The notes under the pieces are model-generated. The model ran no database searches. It worked only from the letters and a program-made list of their open reading frames with translations, and was not told where the DNA came from. Position numbers and translations under genes: made by a program. A DNA stretch of 16,405 bases. Origin: Prasinococcaceae sp. CCMP 1430. Its lineage: Eukaryota > Prasinodermophyta > Palmophyllophyceae > Prasinococcales > Prasinococcaceae. Location of the stretch: contig RQSC01000005.1 of NCBI GenBank assembly GCA_013416795.1, positions 348,469 to 364,873 on the forward strand, given 5' to 3'. This document shows, one piece after another, positions 1 to 6,013 of this stretch; position 1 is the first letter of the stretch, and each line of letters begins with the position of its first letter.

Positions 1-149
1 CCGACCGCGCCCTCTGTCCCGCCGCGCGGCTGCGCGGTTGCCGCGCCGGTGGCCGCGGCCGCGCCGGCGTGCGCGCGAGAGAAGGGCTGTGTGTGGGTGT
101 GGGGGGGGAGGGGTTCAGGGGGGGCTGCTGCGCGCACGCACGCGCCGCC

Positions 150-680
150 ATGGCGGAGGTGCACGTGATCGGCGAGATCGTCGGGGCGGAGGGGTTCTCC
201 GCGTCGAGCCTCTTCTGCAAGTGGGGCGCCGTCGCGGGCAGCCAGTGGGTGCTGCTGGAGGGCGACGAGCAGGGGCAGACGCACGTCGACGTGGCGGAGG
301 ACGGCGCGCCGGCGGTGTGGGCGCACCCGCTCGACGTACACTACCTCACCAAGGGGCTGACGGGTTGGCCGAAGCTCTTCTTCCAGGTGTGGTCGCAGGA
401 CGTGCACGGGCGCTCCGACCTCGCGGGCTACGGGTTCGTGCACGTGCCGACCGCGGCGGGGGTGCATGAGGTAGAGGTGGCGACCTGGCAGCCGGAGGGT
501 ACTGTGGGGGAGCGCCTGAGCGCCGCGCTCGTGGGCGGCGCGCCGCGCCTGCTGCAGGAGGAGCTCGTCTACGCCGCGGGCGACAGGTACCGCCTGCAGA
601 CGCGCTCCGCGGGCACCGTCAGGCTCAACCTCAGCGTCATCTTCAAGGACTTCGACCAGCACAACATCAGCTGGAGCTGA
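150..680 (+). CDS. B9D2: B9 domain-containing protein 2 (ciliary transition zone)
   Basis: Encodes 176 residues, almost exactly the size of animal B9D2 (about 175). The N-terminus MAEVHVIGEIVGAEGFSASS and the stretches SLFCKWG, TKGLTGWPKLFFQVWSQD and LAGYGFVHVP are diagnostic of the B9 (C2-like) domain, which fills residues 3 to about 120. The C-terminal DRYRLQTRSAGTVRLNLSV and FKDFDQ also match the family. By family knowledge, B9D2 forms the B9 module of the MKS transition-zone complex with B9D1 and MKS1, at the base of cilia and flagella, and gates entry of membrane proteins. The start is the ATG in a strong Kozak context (GCCGCCATGG); in-frame codons upstream from 69 encode low-complexity sequence and lack an ATG that fits the family. 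No intron is needed. The first 149 bp are GC-rich 5' flank. Identification is very secure; the subcellular role is inferred from homologs. Confidence 0.96.
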   Translation: MAEVHVIGEIVGAEGFSASSLFCKWGAVAGSQWVLLEGDEQGQTHVDVAEDGAPAVWAHPLDVHYLTKGLTGWPKLFFQVWSQDVHGRSDLAGYGFVHVPTAAGVHEVEVATWQPEGTVGERLSAALVGGAPRLLQEELVYAAGDRYRLQTRSAGTVRLNLSVIFKDFDQHNISWS

Positions 681-1070
681 GCGCAGCCTGCAACGCCGCA
701 GCGTCATACGCAGGCCCGCCGGCCGCCGCGACCCGGTCTGCACGGACATACCGCGTGCGCGCGGGGCCGGGCGGCGCGCGCGCGACGTGTCGCACTGGGG
801 CGCGGGCGGGCTCGCGCGCGAGCAGCAGGCGCGTGTTGGCGGGCGCAGGCGCTGTGCCCTTGCGCGGTGCCTCCACTGTAGAACCAAACAAGCTCTGCCG
901 CAAGCGGGCCATCGAGGGGGGCGCGCGCCGCGCGTGAGCGCGGCGCGAGAGGATAAATTGGCACGCGCTTTGCCAGGCAAGCCGGCCAGCCAGCGGCTCG
1001 CGGAGGGGGTGGGGCGTGTGTGTCCACGTGGTGTGCGTGCCTCGATGCGCCTGGTCGCAGCTGATCGCAA
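681..1070. other. Intergenic stretch between B9D2 and the methyltransferase gene
   Basis: No convincing coding sequence is present. The open frames here are GC-rich shadows, and there is no ATG on the + strand between the B9D2 stop and position 1045. The stretch must hold the B9D2 3' end and the promoter or 5' UTR of the downstream gene. It contains one strong GC hairpin at 923-947, followed by a short AT-richer patch around 949-960. I saw no tRNA or other structured RNA gene. Confidence 0.6.
923..947. repeat. 10-bp GC inverted repeat with GTGA loop
   Basis: Bases 924-933 (CGCGCCGCGC) are the exact reverse complement of 938-947 (GCGCGGCGCG). They are separated by the four bases GTGA, so a transcript from the + strand would form a 10-bp stem closed by a GNRA-type tetraloop. 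It lies about 250 bp after the B9D2 stop and 100 bp before the first ATG of the next gene. It could be a 5' UTR or 3'-end structure, or chance in GC-rich DNA. No function is claimed. Confidence 0.5.
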
Positions 1071-3034
1071 ATGAGTTACCCGATGGCGTGCGCGCGCGCA
1101 AGAAGCGCTCTCAACGACGGAGCGTGCTTCCGCTGCCGTGCCGCAACCGCCGCGACTCAGGCGTACGCGAGGGCTGGCATGGCAGCTGCGAGCCGCGCGG
1201 CGCACGCGTCGGCGCTGGGCAGGCCCTCGCCCCTCCCGCCGCTGCCTTCCCACGCACCGCCGCCGCGCACGAGCGGCTCGACGCGCGCGTGGTGGCGCTC
1301 GGTGCGGATGACGCGCTGCACCTGCAGGCGACGCGCTACACCCGCACGCAGGCCTTCACCTCAAACACGCCGCTCATCACCGAGGATGGCAGCGGCGGCG
1401 CCGCTGGTGCACTCGCTCTCGACGTGCGGACATTTCGCAACTGGCGCGTAGAAGATGTCACGGGTGGCGCCGTGCTGGAGGTGCAGTTCTCCAAGCGTGA
1501 CGTGCCGCGCATCGTCAGGCGTCCATCGGCGGCGCTGGCGGGTCCTGCCGCCTCGCTGGCCGGCGACGCAGCGCCAACCAAAGGAGAGCGCTCCACTGGT
1601 CTCACCAAGGTCATCGATGGGAGCAGCGTGCGAGACGGCGCACTCGTGCGGCCTCACGAGCGCGTGCGGCCTCACGACCGCACTAAGCGCAGGCTGCTGG
1701 CTGAGGACGCGCCCGTACTGCGCGCGGTGGGGGTGGCGGACGCTCAAGGCCGTGTGAAGCCCTCGCGGCGCGCCAAGTACGTGCAAGTGTGCGAGTTCCT
1801 GCGCGTGCTCGACTCGGGCACGCGCGCGGCGCTCAAGGCGGGTCGTCTGCCCCCGCCCACCCGCGAGCGCCCCTGGCGAATGGCCGACCTCGGTTGCGGC
1901 AACGCTTACCTCACCCTAGCAGCGTACACGCATCTCTGCGCGCTCGCGGGGGAGCTCTGCGGCGGGGCCGAAGATGCGGGCTCGGACTCGGACTCGGGCG
2001 CGCACAGCGAGGGCGACAAGGGTGTGAGCGCGGCGGGAGCTCACAGCGTGCTTGTGGAGGCGGTGGGCGTCGACCTGAAGCGGCAAGCGCGAGAGCGAAA
2101 CAGCGCGCTTGCTCGCGAGCTCGGGTGGGACCGCAGCGTGCGCTTCGTGGAGGGGCTGATCGGCCCTGCTCCGCTTGCCTTCCCGACGAGGCGATCAGAA
2201 GATGCGGAGGAGGTACGCGGCCTCGTGCGGGTTCTCCACCGCATAGTCTTGCATTCATCCATCCCGATCCACCCACGCGCACTCACGAACAGGCTGCCCA
2301 TGTACATCGGATGTTGCACTCGCTGACACTACTGCGCGTGCTCGCACGTCACCCGCGTAGGGGGGCTTCCCAGACATTGTACTAGCGCTGCACGCGTGTG
2401 ACACAGCGAGCGACGATGCGCTGGCCGCGGGTGTGCGCTGGCGAGCACCGCTTGTGCTCGCCGCACCGTGCTGCCACAAGCAGGTCCAGCGGCAGCTTGA
2501 GAGGGCCGCAAAGGTGCGCACGCGCTGGCTTGCGAGCAAAACGGGCCACTCGGCCGGCGACGGCCGCAATGGTAGAGCGATTGCCGTTGCTGACGAGTTC
2601 GCGGACTCGCTTTTTTGCACTTGGCTCAGGGCAAGCGAGGCGGCGCCAGCAAGCACAAGCAGGGCGTATCAGCAAAGGGCGGCGCGGCGACGGCCACCGT
2701 GGACACCTCTGACGATGAAGGTGCGCTCACCGAGCCCGCGTTGATGCCTCTGCTCAAGCAGGGTCTTCTCCGCGAGCGCCTGGGCGACGTGGTCGCAGAC
2801 GCGTCGCGCGCCCACGTGCTGCGCCTGCTGGGCTGGCGAGTGGACGCCATCGAATTCGTGGACGCCACACACACGCCCAAGAACGTGTTGCTGCGCTGCA
2901 CGCGCACGGACGCACCCGCGCCGCGCGCGGCGTGGGAGGAGTGGGACGCCATGCGCGCCCTGCTGCGGGTGGCGCCGCACCTGGCGGAGCTGCTGGCGGA
3001 GGATCTCGCGGCGGCCAGGCCCGCACCTAGGTAG
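1071..3034 (+). CDS. Class I SAM-dependent methyltransferase (Methyltransf_32 type), multi-exon, 5' end unresolved
   Basis: Three coding exons join cleanly: one ending at 2212, then 2361-2513, then 2630-3034. SAM-binding motif I (ADLGCGNAYLT) is at 1883-1915. It is followed by GVDLK (motif II), DIVLALHACDTASDDAL at 2373-2423, and APCCHKQV at about 2460-2483. The last exon carries LLKQGLLRERLGD and EFVDATHTPKNVLLR. This order matches a family shared by bacteria and eukaryotes and related to METTL25-type proteins; the substrate is not known to me. The N-terminal part (NWRVEDV, HDRTKRR, VKPSRRAKYVQVCEFLRVL) also fits. The main exon has no in-frame ATG back to the stop at 935, so the start must come from another frame. 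ATGs at 1071, 1083 and 1179 are candidates joined by an unseen splice, and the first sits in a stretch that could be a targeting peptide. A frameshift in the sequence is the alternative. Product family is confident, start is not. Confidence 0.85.
1646..1681 (+). repeat. Tandem 18-bp duplication inside methyltransferase exon
   Basis: GTGCGGCCTCACGAGCGC at 1646-1663 is followed directly by a copy at 1664-1681 that differs at one base (G to C). It duplicates six codons, giving RPHERV then RPHDRT, next to the conserved H-x-R-x-K segment. The reading frame is kept. Confidence 0.85.
2213..2360 (+). other. Intron 1 of methyltransferase gene
   Basis: The 148-bp intron begins GTACGC after a complete Glu codon and ends CGCGTAG. 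Splicing is phase 0 and restores the frame into GGFPDIVLALHACD, the motif IV region of the family. A closer-looking acceptor TTCCCAG at 2373 is rejected because it would put TAG in frame four codons later. Confidence 0.75.
2514..2629 (+). other. Intron 2 of methyltransferase gene
   Basis: The 116-bp intron begins GTGCGC after AAG (Lys) and ends TTGGCTCAG, preceded by a T6 tract at 2611-2616. Splicing is phase 0 and joins QLERAAK to GKRGGASKHK, moving from one reading frame to the one that encodes the conserved C-terminal block. The frame change between two conserved blocks makes an intron here necessary. Confidence 0.85.
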
Positions 3035-3136
3035 AATGGATCCCCGCGCGTGTGGGTGCACCTATGGTCTTTCTTACTCTTGCCTCAATGACTCGCCACT
3101 GAGTCGCCAGCCGCCATCTCTCTGCCGGCGCCTGAC

Positions 3137-4030
3137 CTACGCTCGCGCGCTGCTTTCGCGCGTCTGCTGCGCGTTGGTGCGCTCATCGCTCGACACGCTC
3201 GGGCGCGTGCGCTGCTTGGAGCGCTTGTCGCTCTCTCTGGGACCTCCGAGCGGGCCCAGCGCCAGCAGCACAGCAAGGCCCAACGCCTCTGCGAGTGCCA
3301 CAGCTCTCCAGACCCTCTTCGCTCTGCAGGGGCGTCTGTCGGCCAAACTAGTTGTGTCATGCGATGAAGACGCTCTGCGAGTGCCTCCCTTGGAGGGCGG
3401 TACATCGGGTGATGAGGCATCTGAATCGATCGATCGCGTGTCGATGTGGTCGGTGTAAGCGGTGCCTGCCATGGCCGCTCTTGTATCGTCCTCCGCTGGG
3501 GCCACCGGAACGAGGGTCGACACAGGCGACCCCGGGGCAGGTGCACGCGCGCTCCGTAGAAGGCTGCCCGTGTTGCCACCTTTGCCCATGATACCGCTGC
3601 CCCCTTGGCGTTTTTGAATGCCGGCCGTCGTCGTGAGAGACCGTTGCGAGGAGCTGAGGTCGCGCTCGTCGAAGCTGCGCGAACGCCTGCTTGTGTCGAG
3701 CGGGCGTCGCGGCTGCGCAGTTTGAGTCTGGGAGGGGCTAGTGCTAGATGCCCTTGCTCTGCCTCGGCCGCCGCCGTTGATGACCCCAATCTCCTCTTCT
3801 TCGAGCATTCGCGTGCTGAAGGCGCGCAAGCGGCGCTCAGCTGAGCGCGCGCGGCGCTCGGCGGCCCTCCGTCGGCGCTCGAGCTCGTCGGCCGCTGCGA
3901 GCGCTGCGCGCACGGCGCTCTCCGCGGCGGCGGCGACAGCTCCTGCATCCGCGCCCACATCAACGCCAGGCGCCCTGGCACGCTCGGCGAGCGGCGTACC
4001 CATCCTCTCCTCGGCCGCGCACCCGCTCAT
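3137..4030 (-). CDS. Unknown protein with N-terminal helical segment and C-terminal hydrophobic segment
   Basis: Encodes 297 residues from an ATG with A at -3; a second Met is at residue 10. I do not recognise the family. Residues about 28-80 form an Ala/Glu/Arg-rich helical segment (ALAAADELERRRRAAERRAR) that could be a coiled coil. Residues about 85-235 are Ser/Pro/Gly/Arg-rich and probably disordered, with phosphorylatable SR patches (RRSRSFDERDLSSSQRSL). Residues about 241-261 (WRAVALAEALGLAVLLALG) form a single hydrophobic helix, followed by a basic hydrophilic tail of about 34 residues. A single-pass or near tail-anchored membrane protein is the natural reading. The gene converges on the methyltransferase gene (102-bp gap) and diverges from the gene at 4529. 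Support for it being real is a long ATG-started frame with sensible composition against shorter competing frames; no homology supports it. Introns cannot be excluded. Confidence 0.6.
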   Translation of the reverse strand: MSGCAAEERMGTPLAERARAPGVDVGADAGAVAAAAESAVRAALAAADELERRRRAAERRARSAERRLRAFSTRMLEEEEIGVINGGGRGRARASSTSPSQTQTAQPRRPLDTSRRSRSFDERDLSSSQRSLTTTAGIQKRQGGSGIMGKGGNTGSLLRSARAPAPGSPVSTLVPVAPAEDDTRAAMAGTAYTDHIDTRSIDSDASSPDVPPSKGGTRRASSSHDTTSLADRRPCRAKRVWRAVALAEALGLAVLLALGPLGGPRESDKRSKQRTRPSVSSDERTNAQQTRESSARA

Positions 4031-4528
4031 GGTTGTCTGTCAGGGGCCGTGCGCGCTCCCGCCCCCGCCGTGGGCCCCCGCGGTGCGCCGGGTCAGTTCG
4101 CCCCCGGCGGGAGGGGGGGAGGGGGTACGGGAGGAGAGGGGAAGGACGGGGGGGTCACACGAGGGGGTGAGCGCGATGTTCGCGCGCAGTGGCGCCCCCC
4201 CCCCCCCGGTCCCTCGCCCGCCGACCCCCGCGAGCGCCCCGCGCGACGGCACCGGTCGCCCGCTCCCGCTGCCAACAGCCTCGCGCGCAAAGCGAAACCA
4301 AACCAAACCAAACCAAACCAAACCTGAGCGCGTGACGTATATCATAGAAATATCACATATACCAACGGGAGAGTCTTTTTCCACATCGGATTTCGATTCC
4401 GATTTGAGCTGCGTTTCGACGCTTTGGCGGGCAACGTTTGTTGTCTCGCGTCGCCGCGCGCCGCCCGCGCTCAGTGCTGCCACAGCGCAGGTCCCGTGCG
4501 CGGCGAGCGCGCGGGGGCGAGGGGCGCC
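4031..4528. promoter_or_regulatory. Divergent promoter region
   Basis: This 498-bp gap separates two divergent genes, so it should carry both promoters. It holds G- and C-runs (C14 at about 4194-4207), an (AAACC)6 array and, at about 4330-4440, a distinctly AT-richer island. The island contains a TGACGT core at about 4332, TATATC/ATATAC strings and a hairpin-like ATCGGA-TTTCGAT-TCCGAT. I cannot assign a TATA box or start site. Confidence 0.5.
4295..4324. repeat. (AAACC)6 microsatellite
   Basis: Six perfect AAACC units (GGTTT on the other strand) in an otherwise GC-rich promoter region. The unit is not a known telomere repeat such as TTAGGG or TTTAGGG. It sits about 205 bp upstream of the ATG at 4529. 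Confidence 0.95.
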
Positions 4529-5805
4529 ATGGGGGCACCCTCGGCGCTGGCGACGGCGTATCTGGTGGGGTACAACGCCGCGGCCGCGGCGGGCTGGGCG
4601 TACGTGCTCGCGGCGGTCGTGGGCTACGCGGCGGCGCTGCCACGAGCCAGGAGGAGGCCGCCAAGCTCGTGCGTCGCGCGCCCCTTCAAGCGCATGCCGC
4701 TTCGTCTCCCACCGCCGCGCGCGCCGGGCGCCGCCACATCATGCCGCGCCAGGCGCTCACGCGCACATGCTCACTCGCGCCGCATCCATGTCCCCCCCCC
4801 CCCCCCCCCCGTCTGAAGGCTGAGTTCGAGAAGCGCGTCGACCCCTCTAACAAGGAGCAGATGTCGCTGCTCGAAGAGATGGTACGCCGCCGCCGTACGC
4901 GCAGCGCATCGTGTGCTTCCACGACGCGCGAAACCAGGGCGCCGAAGCGGCGCTCCCTCCCTCCATTCCCTCCCTGCGTGGCGCACTGACTCTACCCCCG
5001 TTCCCTCCCCCACCTCGCAGCGCGAGCACACCAAGAAACTCGAGGAGGCACGCCAATTCGAGGATCCGAGGCTGTCGTTCTCCACTCCTGAGTTCAAGGA
5101 GGCGAGCCGCATCTTCACAGAGCAATGTGCGTGCCGCGCGCGCGGCATGTCTGGGGCGCGTCTTAGTCAGAGCTACTTTGGTGGAGTAAGAGGAGTGGGA
5201 GGGGAAGGGAGAGAAGGGGTGTGGAGGGCACGGTGTGCCCGCGAGCGCGTGCGCTCCGATCGCAATACATGCGTGCGGGAAGGCGAAGCGACGCGTGCGC
5301 GCGCGCTATCTCGTGCAGGGCCTCTCGCGTCGCACCTTGACTCGCGACGAGTAGCAGCGACGACAGTGCGCGGGGCCACCCACTGCAACGCCTTTGGCTC
5401 GCGCACGCGCGCCTACAGCTACGCCGCGCTAACGCACGCACGCGCGCTCTCCGCTACCCCCTTTCCACCCCTCCGCAGTCCAAAACAATTTCGGACGCCC
5501 ATTCGAGTGGGCCTTGGTGAAGCGCCATCCGTGGTCGGAGGAGGTGCTTGAGAAGCTGACGGACGAAGACGGGAACCCTGCACCCGTGGATAAGGTGCGC
5601 GTGCATGCACAGGCGCGTGTGCATGCGCACGCGCATACGAGTGCGCTTGCGCGTACAGGCTGTGAGCTGGAGCCACGCGTATCCTCGTACATGCAAATCC
5701 TTGTTGTTGACCCCACCACGTATCTGCACGCGCACGCTCTCACGCACGCAGGATGGCAACCCGTGGCCGCTGGACAAGGATGGCAAGCCCATCCTCACGC
5801 AGTAA
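4529..5805 (+). CDS. Small multi-exon gene of unknown function
   Basis: Spliced exons are readable from compatible phases: 4819-4881, 5021-5126, 5479-5594 and 5752-5805, ending LTQ-stop. An upstream mini-exon at 4651-4668 (EEAAKL, donor GTGCGT) fits in phase 0. Exon 1 starts at the ATG at 4529 (GGCGCCATGGGG) and encodes a hydrophobic segment ATAYLVGYNAAAAAGWAYVL; its 3' boundary (4564, 4603, 4615 or 4618) is unresolved. The product is about 115-145 residues. After the hydrophobic start comes a charged helical stretch (KEQMSLLEEM, EHTKKLEEARQFED). It is followed by NNFGRPFEWALVKRHPWSEE and two related tails, LTDEDGNPAPVDK and DGNPWPLDKDGKP, one per exon. I do not recognise the family. The first exon resembles the opening of 3-hydroxyacyl-CoA dehydratases, but nothing else does. 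A small single-pass membrane or organelle protein is a guess. Exon structure is much surer than function. Confidence 0.65.
4669..4818 (+). other. Intron with a C19 polypyrimidine tract
   Basis: Donor GTGCGT at 4669, acceptor CTGAAG ending at 4818, 150 bp. The acceptor follows a run of 19 C (4792-4810), which would serve as the polypyrimidine tract. It joins EEAAKL to AEFEKRVDPS in phase 0. Confidence 0.6.
4882..5020 (+). other. Intron, phase 0
   Basis: Donor GTACGC at 4882 directly after ATG (Met), acceptor CACCTCGCAG ending at 5020, 139 bp. It has a CT-rich 3' half. It joins SLLEEM to REHTKKLEEA, changing reading frame. Confidence 0.8.
5127..5478 (+). other. Intron, phase 1
   Basis: Donor GTGCGT at 5127, acceptor CCCCTCCGCAG ending at 5478, 352 bp, the longest intron seen here. 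The split codon T/TC (Phe) joins FTEQ to QNNFGRPFEW. Confidence 0.8.
5595..5751 (+). other. Intron, phase 0, rich in alternating purine-pyrimidine
   Basis: Donor GTGCGC at 5595, acceptor CACGCACGCAG ending at 5751, 157 bp. The 5' part is a long alternation of GC, GT and CA steps with GCATGC motifs, of a kind that can adopt Z-DNA. It joins NPAPVDK to DGNPWPLDKD. Confidence 0.8.
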
Positions 5806-5978
5806 GCGTCGAGGCGGCAAGGGCCTGCGACGTCGCGTCGCGTCGAAGGCTGGCGGCGATACAGGCGTCCGCGCGCGCGCGCGCATGCTCACGTCGACAC
5901 AGAGAGAGAGAAAAAAAAAAATAGACGCACGCGGACGTGCGCACACATGCGCGCCTCTCCATTGCTAATGTTCACCGT

Positions 5979-5983
5979 TTACA
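5979..5983 (-). terminator. Possible TGTAA poly(A) signal of the ARMH1-like gene
   Basis: TGTAA on the minus strand lies about 30 bp past the stop codon at 6014. TGTAA is the known polyadenylation signal of volvocine green algae; its use in this organism is inference. The polycystin gene has the same pentamer at a similar distance, but the other genes here do not. Confidence 0.3.
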
Positions 5984-6013
5984 TGCGCGTGTGATCCCAC
6001 GCGCTGCCATCGT

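Noticed and set aside
2374-2385. TTCCCAG acceptor for methyltransferase intron 1
   Set aside because: It gives an in-frame TAG four codons downstream; the acceptor at 2360 keeps the conserved motif in frame.
4529-4648. Exon 1 of a 3-hydroxyacyl-CoA dehydratase (HACD/PTPLA), from the YLVGYN...GWAYVL string
   Set aside because: The first 20 residues resemble that family's first helix, but no later exon shows the expected Q-T-A-x-x-E-x-x-H region in any frame, and the joined exons are unrelated.
5800-6013. A gene between the small multi-exon gene and the ARMH1-like gene
   Set aside because: Only about 200 bp, holding CG runs, an (AG)n/A11 tract and the converging 3' ends.
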